This document shows, in pieces, positions 55,488 to 63,886 of a DNA stretch of 64,000 nt. The translations under genes were made by a program, and so were the position numbers. The DNA is from an uncultured Prevotella sp. Its GTDB lineage: Bacteria; Bacteroidota; Bacteroidia; Bacteroidales; Bacteroidaceae. The first letter of the stretch is position 1. Every line of letters starts with the position of its first letter. Location of the stretch: contig CALBLK010000023.1 in NCBI GenBank assembly GCA_937895845.1, positions 38,514 through 102,513 of the forward strand, read 5' to 3'. A model generated the notes under the pieces. The model was not told the DNA's origin. It saw only the letters and a list, made by a program, of their open reading frames with translations, and ran no database searches.

Positions 55488-56318
55488 ATGGCAACAACAA
55501 AAGCAGCTGCAGCCCCAGCTAAAAAATCGGGCTTCGGAGGTGTGAAGAACGCATGGGTCATCATGTTATTCTGCCTGATGGCAGGCTACGCCTTCTGGTA
55601 CTTTGTTCTGGGCAGCCCCGACAACTTCGTAGGCGGCGACACAACCGGACACCCGAAGAACCTCGCCGGTACCGTGTACAAGGGCGGTATCGTGGTAGGT
55701 CTGATCTTCACCCTGCTCCTTACCGTCATCTGTCTCGGCGTAGAGCGCTTCTTCGCGCTGAAGAGCGCGTTCGGCACCATGAGCCTGCCCAAGTTCACCT
55801 CGCAGGTGAAGGCCCTCATCAAGAGCGGTGACTTTGCCGGCGCCCAGGCTCTCTGCGACAAGATGAAAGGCTCTGTGGCCAACGTGGTTTCCGCCTCGAT
55901 CAGCGCATACAAGGAGGCTGAGGGCAACAACACCATGAAGAAGGCCCAGAAGATTGCAAAGATCCAGCAGGCCCACGAGGAGGCCACACAGCTGGAGATG
56001 CCCACCCTGCAGATGAACCTGCCCATCGTGGCCACCATCGTCACCCTCGGTACGCTGACCGCCCTGTTCGGTACGGTGCTCGGTATGATCGGCTCGTTCC
56101 AGGCCCTATCTTCAGGTGGCGGCGCTGACTCTATGGCTCTGTCTGCCGGTATTTCCGAGGCCCTTGTGAACACAGCCTCCGGTATTTTGACCTCTTGGTT
56201 CGCTGTGGTTATCTACAACTTCTTCACAAACAAGATTGACAAGCTGACTTACGCCCTCGACGAGGTTGGTTATACCATCGCAACAACTTACGACGTTAAC
56301 CACGCAGACGAGGCCTAA
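55488..56318 (+). CDS. exbB: ExbB/TolQ/MotA-family proton channel subunit
   Basis: 276 residues with three or four helices: AWVIMLFCLMAGYAFWYFVLG, TVYKGGIVVGLIFTLLLTVI and a C-terminal pair (MNLPIVATIVTLGTLTALFG; SEALVNTASGILTSWFAVV). The polar Thr-rich helix 2 fits the family. It begins the operon exbB-exbD-exbD-tonB-pstS-tpr and uses the proton-motive force to energise TonB. Confidence 0.92.
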   Translation: MATTKAAAAPAKKSGFGGVKNAWVIMLFCLMAGYAFWYFVLGSPDNFVGGDTTGHPKNLAGTVYKGGIVVGLIFTLLLTVICLGVERFFALKSAFGTMSLPKFTSQVKALIKSGDFAGAQALCDKMKGSVANVVSASISAYKEAEGNNTMKKAQKIAKIQQAHEEATQLEMPTLQMNLPIVATIVTLGTLTALFGTVLGMIGSFQALSSGGGADSMALSAGISEALVNTASGILTSWFAVVIYNFFTNKIDKLTYALDEVGYTIATTYDVNHADEA

Positions 56319-56347
56319 TTGTTTTACCTTTTAATTTATAGACACTA

Positions 56348-56962
56348 ATGGGTAAAATAAAAATACAGAAAAAGGACGTCTGGATCGACATGACCCCTAT
56401 GTCGGACGTGATGACCCTGCTCCTCTGCTTCTTCATGTTGACTTCAACATTCCTGCAGCCGGAGCCCATCAAGGTCAACACGCCTAGCTCGGTGTCTGAG
56501 GTAAAGGTGCCCGAGAACAATGTCTTGAACATCCTGGTGAGCCCGGAGGGAAAGATATTCGTCGGCACTGATAACAAGAATGACATGGTGGCAATGCTTC
56601 AGACTGTTACCGACAAGTTCGGCGTTTCGCTGAGCGCGCGGCAGCTGAAGAGCTTCAAAGAGGAGTCTATGGTTTGCGCACCGCTCAGCAAAATCAGTGA
56701 TTACCTTAGCCTGGACCCCCAGAAAATGGGCGAAGTCGCTCCTACGCTCGGCATCCCCACCGACAGCATCGATGGCGGAATGAGCGAATTTCAGGAATGG
56801 GTGAAGGCTGCGCGCGAAGCCAACCCCGACCTCAAGATTGCCATCAAGTGCGATGCAACCACATCCTACAAGGTGGTCAAGAAAATGATGTCGGAGCTGC
56901 AGGACATGAACGAGAACCGTTACCAGCTGATTACAAACCTTAAAAGAAGTTCGGAGGAATAG
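56348..56962 (+). CDS. exbD: ExbD/TolR-family protein 1
   Basis: 204 residues. An N-terminal segment KKDVWIDMTPMSDVMTLLLC carries the DMTPMxD motif with the proton-carrying Asp near residue 20, followed by a single membrane helix. The rest is periplasmic. The gene is one of two exbD paralogues in the operon. Confidence 0.92.
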   Translation: MGKIKIQKKDVWIDMTPMSDVMTLLLCFFMLTSTFLQPEPIKVNTPSSVSEVKVPENNVLNILVSPEGKIFVGTDNKNDMVAMLQTVTDKFGVSLSARQLKSFKEESMVCAPLSKISDYLSLDPQKMGEVAPTLGIPTDSIDGGMSEFQEWVKAAREANPDLKIAIKCDATTSYKVVKKMMSELQDMNENRYQLITNLKRSSEE

Positions 56963-56965
56963 AGC

Positions 56966-57613
56966 ATGGCAAAAAAGCAAGCAAGCAAGCAGAAGAAAAA
57001 GGACACCAGGGTTGACTTCACCCCGATGGTGGACATGATGATGCTCCTTATCACTTTCTTTATGCTGTGTACAACGCTGAGCAAGCCGCAGGCAATGCAG
57101 CTCACCATGCCCAGCAACGACAAGAACCTGGATAAGGAAGACAAGTCAGTGACGAAAGCCTCCCACACCATCACGCTGTACCTCGGCGCAAACGACAAGG
57201 TCTATTATATCGAGGGGCTCCCCCAGTATGACAAGCCTGACTGCGTGAAGGAAACGTCCTGGGGCGCCGACGGCCTCCGCAAGGTGCTCATCAACCACAC
57301 CACCGAAGAGGGCATCAACCCGGTGGCAAGGGTGATGGCTGCCAAGAAGAAGCTCGACGAAAAGAGGGCGGCTTACAACTCAAACATGTCTGACGAGGAA
57401 TACCAGAAGCAGCTGGCTGAAATCAGGAACGGCGTCATTGACGGCGAGAAGATACCTACGCTGACCGTCATCATCAAGCCGCTTGACACATCCAGCTACA
57501 AGAACCTGGTTGACGCGCTTGACGAGATGCTCATCTGCAGCATCGGCAAGTATGTCATAGACAAGGTGAACCCCGATGACCTCAAGCTGATGCAGCTAAG
57601 GGGAGTAAAGTAA
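56966..57613 (+). CDS. exbD: ExbD/TolR-family protein 2
   Basis: 215 residues, starting AKKQASKQKKKDTRVDFTPM. The motif VDFTPMVDMMMLLITFFMLC carries the proton Asp near 24. It lies three bases after exbD1. The two paralogues diverge strongly in their periplasmic parts and probably form a mixed dimer with ExbB. Confidence 0.92.
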   Translation: MAKKQASKQKKKDTRVDFTPMVDMMMLLITFFMLCTTLSKPQAMQLTMPSNDKNLDKEDKSVTKASHTITLYLGANDKVYYIEGLPQYDKPDCVKETSWGADGLRKVLINHTTEEGINPVARVMAAKKKLDEKRAAYNSNMSDEEYQKQLAEIRNGVIDGEKIPTLTVIIKPLDTSSYKNLVDALDEMLICSIGKYVIDKVNPDDLKLMQLRGVK

Positions 57614-57643
57614 TCAGTGACGAACAATTAAAATCTAAGAACA

Positions 57644-58477
57644 ATGTCAAAAGTAGATCTTATAGACAACAGTTGGATTGAGCTCGTCTTTGAGAACAAG
57701 AACAAGAAATATGGCGCTTACCAGCTGCGAAAGAACACTGGCAAGAGAAACGTCAAGGCTCTTGTGATTGTGTTCGCCACGATTGCTGTCATCATAGCTG
57801 CGTTCTACGCCAAGGTGGCTATCGAGAACGCCATGCCTAAGAAGGTGGCTATCGAGACGGACGTGGAGCTCTCCAAGCTGGCCCAGAAGAAGGAGGCCAA
57901 GGTGGAGCGCAAGGAGCCCATCAAGGTTGAGCAGGAGCAGAAGGTTGTCGAGAAGGTGAAGAGCTCGGTGAAGTTCACCGCACCTGAAATCAAGAAAGAC
58001 GAGGATGTGAACCCCGAGGACGAGCTGAAGTCGCAGGACGAGCTGGCCAAGACCAACACGGCCATCGGCTCGTTCGACGTGAAAGGTAACGACGAGGCCG
58101 AGGGCGAGGTGCTCAAGGCCAAGGAGTTGATTGCCGAGGAGAAGCCCAAGGAGGAGGAGACCAAGGTCTTCGACGTGGTGGAGCAGATGCCCCAGTTCCC
58201 GGGCGGACAGCAGGCGCTCTTCGAATACCTCTCGAAGCACATCAAGTATCCTGTGATTGCCGAGGAGAACGGAGTGCAGGGACGTGTCATCGTGACATTC
58301 GTGGTTGAGCGCGACGGCTCGATCACCGATGTGAAGGTGGTGAAGTCGGTTGACCCCTCTCTCGACAAGGAGGCAACGCGCGTGGTCAAGGGAATGCCTC
58401 ACTGGATTCCCGGAAAGCAGAACGGCTCTGCCGTGCGTGTGAAGTACACCGTGCCTGTAACGTTCAGGCTCGCATAA
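57644..58477 (+). CDS. tonB: Energy transducer TonB
   Basis: 277 residues. The N-terminal helix (ALVIVFATIAVIIAAFYAKV) is preceded by the NKKYGAYQLRKN box seen in Bacteroidetes TonB proteins. A Lys/Glu-rich linker (about 75-175) leads to the TonB C-terminal domain (QMPQFPGGQQALFEYLSKHI; GRVIVTFVVERDGSITDVKV). Confidence 0.95.
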   Translation: MSKVDLIDNSWIELVFENKNKKYGAYQLRKNTGKRNVKALVIVFATIAVIIAAFYAKVAIENAMPKKVAIETDVELSKLAQKKEAKVERKEPIKVEQEQKVVEKVKSSVKFTAPEIKKDEDVNPEDELKSQDELAKTNTAIGSFDVKGNDEAEGEVLKAKELIAEEKPKEEETKVFDVVEQMPQFPGGQQALFEYLSKHIKYPVIAEENGVQGRVIVTFVVERDGSITDVKVVKSVDPSLDKEATRVVKGMPHWIPGKQNGSAVRVKYTVPVTFRLA

Positions 58478-58492
58478 CAACATCTTTTTGAA

Positions 58493-59455
58493 ATGAAGAA
58501 AATCCTGTTCAACGCTACCGTTGGATGCACTCTCGTTTTGGGCTTGGCTTTGTCTTGCAAGGGCAGGCCCAAAAACGCAAGGACTGACACTTACTCATCA
58601 GGGACGATATCGTTCGTCTCTGATGAGAGTTTCAGCCCGATTATCAATGAGGAAGTGGCTGTCTTCGAGAGAATCTATCCCAATGCCACGCTCAAGGCGC
58701 ACTACACCAACGAGCTGGACGCCGTGAACCTGCTCATGCGCGAAAAGACGTGGCTGGCTTTCACGGCGCGGAGATTCACAGCCAAAGAGCAGAAAAACCT
58801 GGAGGACCGCAATTTCATGCCTGTCGCCATACCGCTCGCCTACGACGGACTGACGCTCATCGTGAACAACGGCAACCCCGACACCATCATCTCCGTGCAT
58901 GACATCAAGCTCATCCTTGGAGGGAAGGTGGACAAATGGAGGCAACTCTACCCCCACTCGAAGCTGGGGAGCATCGAGGTGGCCTTTGACAACAAGCAGT
59001 CGAGCACGGTTCACTACTGCGTTGACTCGCTGCTGGGGGGCACCCCCATCAACAGCCCCAACATCTACGCCGTGAAAAAGTCGGCCGAGGTGATCGACTT
59101 TGTCGAGCGCCACCCCAACGCCATCGGCATCATCGGGTCGAACTGGCTGAATGACAAGCGCGACACGACCAATGTCACATTCAAGAGAAACATCAAGGTG
59201 ATGGGCGTGAGCAAGATTCACCCCGCCACTGTGGAAAGCAGCTGGCAGCCTTACCAATATTATATTTACAATGGCAACTACCCGCTTATCCGCACCATCT
59301 ACGCGCTGGTCAACGACCCGCACCACGGACTGCCCTGGGGCTTTGCCAACTTCATTGCGGCCGACTACCGCGGACAGCTGATTATCCACAAGGCCGGACT
59401 GCTGCCTTACAGGGCCAACGTCGCCGTGCGCGAGGTGGTGGTCAAAGACCATTGA
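58493..59455 (+). CDS. PstS-like substrate-binding lipoprotein
   Basis: 320 residues. A lipoprotein signal ends at LVLGLALSC. The body is a periplasmic binding protein fold of the PstS/phosphate type (ISFVSDESFSPIINEEVAVF; DKRDTTNVTFKR). It is 15 bases after tonB, and no pst ABC genes are here. In Bacteroidetes this gene in TonB operons is recurrent; its ligand is not established. Confidence 0.85.
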   Translation: MKKILFNATVGCTLVLGLALSCKGRPKNARTDTYSSGTISFVSDESFSPIINEEVAVFERIYPNATLKAHYTNELDAVNLLMREKTWLAFTARRFTAKEQKNLEDRNFMPVAIPLAYDGLTLIVNNGNPDTIISVHDIKLILGGKVDKWRQLYPHSKLGSIEVAFDNKQSSTVHYCVDSLLGGTPINSPNIYAVKKSAEVIDFVERHPNAIGIIGSNWLNDKRDTTNVTFKRNIKVMGVSKIHPATVESSWQPYQYYIYNGNYPLIRTIYALVNDPHHGLPWGFANFIAADYRGQLIIHKAGLLPYRANVAVREVVVKDH

Positions 59456-59515
59456 CAGAGGCGGCTGGCCGCTTGCAGTGTAAATGATATTTCCTAAATC
59501 AAACATAAACAGGAT

Positions 59516-60931
59516 ATGAAGACAATCAAATATTTAGTGTTGGGCGCGCTGATGATGGGTTCATCGGCTCCCATGATGGCGCAGGATAACAAGACGGTTA
59601 TCGCGGAGATTTCTAAAGTGATCAAGGCTCACCCGGCTGACCTCAAGGACCAGGTGAAGGATGTCTACAAGAAGAACAAAAAGAATGGTGAGGTGCTGGT
59701 GGGCATAGGCCGCGCTTTCTATGACGTGAAGGACACGGTCAATGCCAATGTTTACGCTGACTACGGCATCAAGCTGAAATATGCGCCGGCCTTTGTGCTC
59801 AAGGGTGACCTCAAGGCACTTGCCGGCGACGGCGGCGGCGCTGTCGAGCTGTATGACCAGGCCATCTATTTCGACCCCAAGGACCCTGTGCCCTACTACA
59901 AGTATGCGAGCGTTTACCGGAAAATCAGCCCCTCGCAGGCCGTGGCCAAGCTGGAGGATCTCAGGGCGCAGCGCCCTGATGTAGCCGTCGACGCCATGAT
60001 AGGCCGCATCTATTACCAGTCGAACGACTTTGACCAGGCTATCGCTGCGTTCAAGAAGGCTGACCTCGCAAAGATGGAGGAGCGTGACGTGCGCAGCTTC
60101 GCCATGTCTTACTTCCTGAAGCAGAAGTATGCCGAGAGCCTCGAGGTGGCCAAGGCCGGACTGGCCATCAGCCCGCGTGATGCCGGATACAACCGCCTGG
60201 CTTTCTTCAACTGCACGGACTTGGGCAACTATGACGAGGCGCTGAAGTATGCCGACGCGCTGTTCAACAAGTCTGACAGCGCCAGCTTCACATATTATGA
60301 CTACACGTATTACGGCAACGCGCTCAGCGGCGCCAAGCGCCATGACGAGGCCATTGCCATGTACCAGAAGGCGTTGCAGCAGGAGATTGACAACAAGGAC
60401 AAGCGGGCTGGCGTAATCAAGCAGCTGGCCGAAGCCTACAAGGAGAAGGACGACTACGTGAATGCCATCAAGACTTACGACGAGTATCTCGGTGCTGTGA
60501 GCCAGCCGACAGCCACCGACTATGCCGGCCTTGCGCAGCTGTACATCCAGTATGCTGACACGCTGAGCGGTGCGGCGAGGACTGACAACTTCAAGAAGGC
60601 CGAGGAGGTGTATGTCAAGCTGCAGGAGAAATTTCCCACGGCCGAGGAGTATGCCACCTTTATGCGCGCACGCGTGAACGCCTATATCGACCCGGAGACC
60701 AAGGACGGACTGGCCAAGCCTCTGTACGAGAAGGTGGTGTCGATGATTGAACCCAAGGCGGAAAAGGACAAGTCGGACTGCGCGCGCCTGATTGAATGCT
60801 ACCGCTATCTGGGCTATTACTACCTGCTCAACAACGACAAGGAGGCTTCAAAGGGCTTCTGGGCTAAGATTGTAGAGCTTGACCCGGCAAACCAGATGGC
60901 CAAGCAGGCCCTCGAGCAGCTGAGCAAGTGA
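59516..60931 (+). CDS. Tetratricopeptide-repeat exported protein
   Basis: 471 residues with a signal peptide (IKYLVLGALMMGSSAPMMAQ). Nine or more TPR-type helical pairs run through it (VGIGRAFYDVKDTVNANVYA; LAEAYKEKDDYVNAIKTYDE). It ends the TonB operon; a scaffolding role for the envelope complex is likely but unproved. Confidence 0.85.
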   Translation: MKTIKYLVLGALMMGSSAPMMAQDNKTVIAEISKVIKAHPADLKDQVKDVYKKNKKNGEVLVGIGRAFYDVKDTVNANVYADYGIKLKYAPAFVLKGDLKALAGDGGGAVELYDQAIYFDPKDPVPYYKYASVYRKISPSQAVAKLEDLRAQRPDVAVDAMIGRIYYQSNDFDQAIAAFKKADLAKMEERDVRSFAMSYFLKQKYAESLEVAKAGLAISPRDAGYNRLAFFNCTDLGNYDEALKYADALFNKSDSASFTYYDYTYYGNALSGAKRHDEAIAMYQKALQQEIDNKDKRAGVIKQLAEAYKEKDDYVNAIKTYDEYLGAVSQPTATDYAGLAQLYIQYADTLSGAARTDNFKKAEEVYVKLQEKFPTAEEYATFMRARVNAYIDPETKDGLAKPLYEKVVSMIEPKAEKDKSDCARLIECYRYLGYYYLLNNDKEASKGFWAKIVELDPANQMAKQALEQLSK

Positions 60932-60953
60932 CGTGAGGCTGTGGAGACTTACA

Positions 60954-60995
60954 GCAAAAGGCAGGGAATGTGCTCGCACATTCCCTGCCTTTTGC
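60954..60995 (+). terminator. TonB operon terminator
   Basis: A 20-bp perfect stem from GCAAAAGGCAGGGAATGTGC (60954-60973) and its complement (60976-60995) with almost no loop. No T-run but the stem is strong. Confidence 0.6.
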
Positions 60996-61019
60996 TTGCT
61001 CCCTCTTTTGTGAAGGCCA

Positions 61020-61047
61020 CAAAAAAAGAGGCTCCCAAAGGGAGCCT
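61020..61047 (-). terminator. Ferredoxin gene terminator
   Basis: On the - strand AGGCTCCC (61047-61040) / GGGAGCCT (61036-61029) with a TTTG loop, then CTTTTTTT. A textbook intrinsic terminator. Confidence 0.85.
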
Positions 61048-61073
61048 CCGTATCTTTCTGACAAGCGAGTCAG

Positions 61074-61244
61074 TTAGGCGGGAAGACTGATTGCCCCGGA
61101 AGGACACACGTCAGCGCAGGTTCCGCACTCTGTGCACATGTCGGGGTTGATTGAATACTTTTCGCCCTCGGAGATTGCTCCAACAGGACACTCGTCGATA
61201 CAGGTACCGCAAGCGATACAGTCGTCACCAATAACGTAAGCCAT
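61074..61244 (-). CDS. 2[4Fe-4S] ferredoxin
   Basis: 56 residues, too short for most gene finders. The ATG is at 61244-61242 and the stop is TAA at 61076-61074. Motifs are CIACGTCIDECPVGAI and CTECGTCADVCPSGAISL, giving two full CxxCxxCxxxCP clusters. A small electron carrier for anaerobic oxidoreductases. A -7 box lies 40 bases upstream and a terminator 26 bases downstream, so it is monocistronic. Confidence 0.96.
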   Translation of the reverse strand: MAYVIGDDCIACGTCIDECPVGAISEGEKYSINPDMCTECGTCADVCPSGAISLPA

Positions 61245-61284
61245 AATTGTCTGTTTTATTTGTTAATACTCAAATTCGATGATG

Positions 61285-61292
61285 CAAAAGTA
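61285..61292 (-). promoter_or_regulatory. -7 box (TACTTTTG) of the ferredoxin gene
   Basis: TACTTTTG on the - strand, 40 bases before the ATG. No clear -33 element. Confidence 0.5.
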
Positions 61293-61410
61293 ATAATAAT
61301 ATTTGGATTATACCTAATTCAGATGAACATATTTAGTTTTATTTCACCCAAATTTCACCCAAAATGGCTAATGCTAAATATAATATGTTGCCCATAAATG
61401 CGTTTTATAG

Positions 61411-62211
61411 ATGATGAGATGGATTGAGAGGCTTCTTTTTACCCTTTGCAGGCGGCGTGGCCCTTGGATGCCAAGGCTGTCAATGGCCTTGGCGGCGCTG
61501 CTGGTGTCGCAATGTGCCCTGGCGCAGGAACGCCGGGAGCAGAACAAACCCTATATCGATTTGCGCCCGCTGCATTTTGGCATCTTGGTGGGGATGCACC
61601 TCCAGGATGTGGAGCTGCAGAATGTTGGGCCTCAGACAGTCGTTGATGGCGACGGGAGCTCGTCGGTACAGCACATTGTGTGCGACGATGACAAGTGGAA
61701 CCCGGGGTTCTCCGTTGGCGTGCTGGCCGAGGCGCGGCTCACTTCGCATCTGGCGGCAAGGGTAACCCCCACAATGCACTTTGGCGCGAAGCACCTCAGG
61801 TTTGTGAACCTCTCAAAGACCGATGCGGCAGGGAAGATGCTGCAAGCCACGCAGGATCTCAAAAACACCTATATCTCCATTTCCGTCGACATCAAGTTCA
61901 GCTCCCAGCGCTTTAACAACTACCGGCCTTACCTCATAGCTGGCATCAACCAGATGATCAACCTCACTGGCAAGTCGCAGGACTATGTGCGGCTCAAGCG
62001 AGCGGACACGATGGTCGAGGTGGGCATGGGGTGCGACTTCTACCTCCCCTTTTTCAAGCTCAACCCCGAACTGAAGTTCTGTTACAGCCTGACCAACAGT
62101 CTTGACAGCAAGAACGCCGACCAGCTTAGAGACCCAAACGTGCGTGCATACGCCAAAAGTGTGTCTGCCGCCCACACCAAGATGATTGTCCTTACCTTTT
62201 ATTTCGAGTAG
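61411..62211 (+). CDS. porT: PorT-like outer-membrane beta-barrel protein
   Basis: 266 residues. An N-terminal signal-like segment (MPRLSMALAALLVSQCALA) follows a short polar start; an alternative start at the internal ATG (WMPRLS) is possible. The barrel begins YIDLRPLHFGILVGMHLQDV and contains CDFYLPFFKLNPELKFCYSL with alternating hydrophobic strands, ending VLTFYFE with a terminal aromatic as in outer-membrane barrels. PorT is a component of the type IX secretion system in Bacteroidetes, which fits the T9SS-like cargo in this window. Assignment to PorT is by resemblance. Confidence 0.75.
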   Translation: MMRWIERLLFTLCRRRGPWMPRLSMALAALLVSQCALAQERREQNKPYIDLRPLHFGILVGMHLQDVELQNVGPQTVVDGDGSSSVQHIVCDDDKWNPGFSVGVLAEARLTSHLAARVTPTMHFGAKHLRFVNLSKTDAAGKMLQATQDLKNTYISISVDIKFSSQRFNNYRPYLIAGINQMINLTGKSQDYVRLKRADTMVEVGMGCDFYLPFFKLNPELKFCYSLTNSLDSKNADQLRDPNVRAYAKSVSAAHTKMIVLTFYFE

Positions 62212-62218
62212 GGCCGTC

Positions 62219-62284
62219 TCGTTTCGGGATGGCGCGTGCCATCTCGAGGCCGGGCTTGGCTGTGAAACAGGGCCATAGGGTGGC
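62219..62284. repeat. Weak three-unit stretch of the 22-bp dyad family
   Basis: Starts at 62219, 62241 and 62263, 22 nt each. The third (TGAAACAGGGCCATAGGG...) is close to a unit of array 2; the other two match poorly. It lies between porT and the res remnant. Confidence 0.35.
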
Positions 62285-62291
62285 TCCGCGC

Positions 62292-62714
62292 TCAGCCCCC
62301 GGGTGTCGCTTCTTTGTTGAATACGGTGTCAAAGTCTGCATCTGTCACGCAGGCAAGCACCTTGTTCCTCACTGCCATCTTGCAGAAATCCAGCCGAAAC
62401 ATTCTGTCTCCTGATGGGGTGTGTTTCTGCCTTAACATCTGAATCCTGCTGAAGCTCTGGCAATCCTGCGCATACTTGGCAAGGGCTTTTGCTTTTGCCA
62501 AATTGTCGGTCTTGTCATCCCTGTGTGGCTCAAGCAGGGAAAAGTCAAAGCCATTGTCCCCATCATGCCTGACGATAATAAAGTCGGGATAAAATCTCTT
62601 TGTTTCATTGCCCCACTCGTATGGAATGCATAAAGCCCAGGGCTTGCGATCCTGGTTGCGAAACCAGCAAACATACTGCGGGTGCTTGCGCTCTTCGTCA
62701 AGGGTGAGCCAGTA
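62292..62714 (-). pseudogene. C-terminal remnant of a type III restriction (Res) subunit
   Basis: An open frame of 140 codons, starting directly after TGA-TAA at 62720-62715 with no start codon and ending in TGA at 62294-62292. It encodes LDEERKHPQYVCWFRNQDRK, later RFYPDFIIVRHDG and CVTDADFDTVFNKEA, typical of the C-terminal end of Res helicase/nuclease subunits. The helicase part is missing. It abuts the mod remnant in a different frame, so the two were joined by deletion. Confidence 0.8.
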
Positions 62715-63733
62715 TTATCAGCAGCAATAATTGATTTTCTGTCTGTATCAAGAGAAATGGATTTACCTATCTTTACGATACGTTTTCCATTTTTAGATAT
62801 ATGTAGTGGATAAAACAAATTCGGTCGATCTGCTCTTCTTGCATTTGTTCCAGCTCGCATCAATTGATTCCATACCAATTTGTCTACTTTCTCTGATTTT
62901 GCATTGCCTCGCCAACCATTACTAAGAGGCAAAGCTGTTGGCGAAGACAAACCATTTAGAACAAAATATATAAACTCATTAGAACGAGAGAATTCCCCCC
63001 TACTAACACCTGCCGTATTTATAACAGTACTCACCATCTGAATCCTTGCCTCAGGGAACATCTGTTCCAACAGGCATCCAAGATGATGATATTCCAATTC
63101 GTCAATCGTAACAATCAGCACAGAGTCATTCGGATTGAGCAGCTTCTTGGCAATCTTCAACCGCGCTTCCATCATTGACAGCCACTTGGAATGACGATAC
63201 GCGTCCGTACCGTCAACATAGTCGCAGTTGTATTTCCAATCATGGGAATTAGGCTTGTTGTAAGGAGGGTCGATATAGATGCAGTCCACCATGCCAGGAT
63301 AGAGGTAGACGAGCGTCTGCAGGGCATGATAGTTGTCTGCCTCTATCAGCGTGTGCCACAAGTCGCTGTCGGGCGCATTCTCCACGCTGTCCATGGGTTT
63401 CAAGTAGGGATAGATCACATCGCCAAGCTGCGCCACAGCCACCAAGTCGTCAAGCGGGAAAGTCTTGTCCTTCAGAGAGGCAAGATTCCGGCAGATGGCA
63501 TTGTTGCTCTCAATGTCTTGCACCTCGTACACCTCATTGGGCGTTTTGCCACGCAATGCCACCTTTGTGCCACGGCGAATCTTAACCTCCGGCAAGAGCA
63601 CATTGTCAGGCAGATGGCTCTCGTAAACCAGTCCGAAATGTTTCTTCTTAGTCAGACGGTTCACTTGCTCCCTTATCTGCTCTCGCAATTCGGGATTGGG
63701 TATCCGTTCTATATATTGGTCTACTGCAGCCAT
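62715..63733 (-). pseudogene. mod: Truncated type III DNA methyltransferase (mod)
   Basis: About 339 codons from the ATG at 63733. The N-terminus (DQYIERIPNPELREQIREQV) and the catalytic motif IV DPPYNKP (residues 155-161), plus SKWLSMMEARLKIAKKLLN, mark a beta-class N6-adenine methyltransferase of type III systems. The gene then continues into what appears to be the target-recognition domain but loses the C-terminal FxGxG SAM-binding motif at about 62715. Past that point its frame runs as nonsense through the res remnant to 62432. Probably inactive. The middle (62700-63200) is lower in GC than the surroundings. Confidence 0.8.
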
Positions 63734-63801
63734 TCTGTACTTGTATGTTTTTTGTTACTGATTCGATAGGTTGTTGTCGTTCGTCACATCGTCCTTTGAT
63801 G

Positions 63802-63809
63802 CAAAGATA
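63802..63809 (-). promoter_or_regulatory. -7 box (TATCTTTG) of the mod remnant
   Basis: TATCTTTG on the - strand, 69 bases before the ATG at 63733. No -33 TTTG. Confidence 0.45.
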
Positions 63810-63820
63810 GCCGATTTCGG

Positions 63821-63886
63821 TGAGAAAATGTCCGCTTTCGCGATAAAAAGTGCATAGTTGTGCCGTTGAAACGGCTGGAGTGAGCC
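63821..63886. repeat. Weak three-unit stretch of the 22-bp dyad family
   Basis: 22-nt steps at 63821, 63843 and 63865, of which the first (GAAAATGTCCGCTTTCGCG) and third (GAAACGGCTGG) match best. It lies upstream of the mod promoter. Similarity is loose. Confidence 0.3.

Noticed and set aside
62432..62714. Coding extension of mod to 433 residues
   Set aside because: Past 62715 the frame is out of phase with the res remnant, and the product (STRSMFAGFATRIASPGLYA...) has no homology to methyltransferases.
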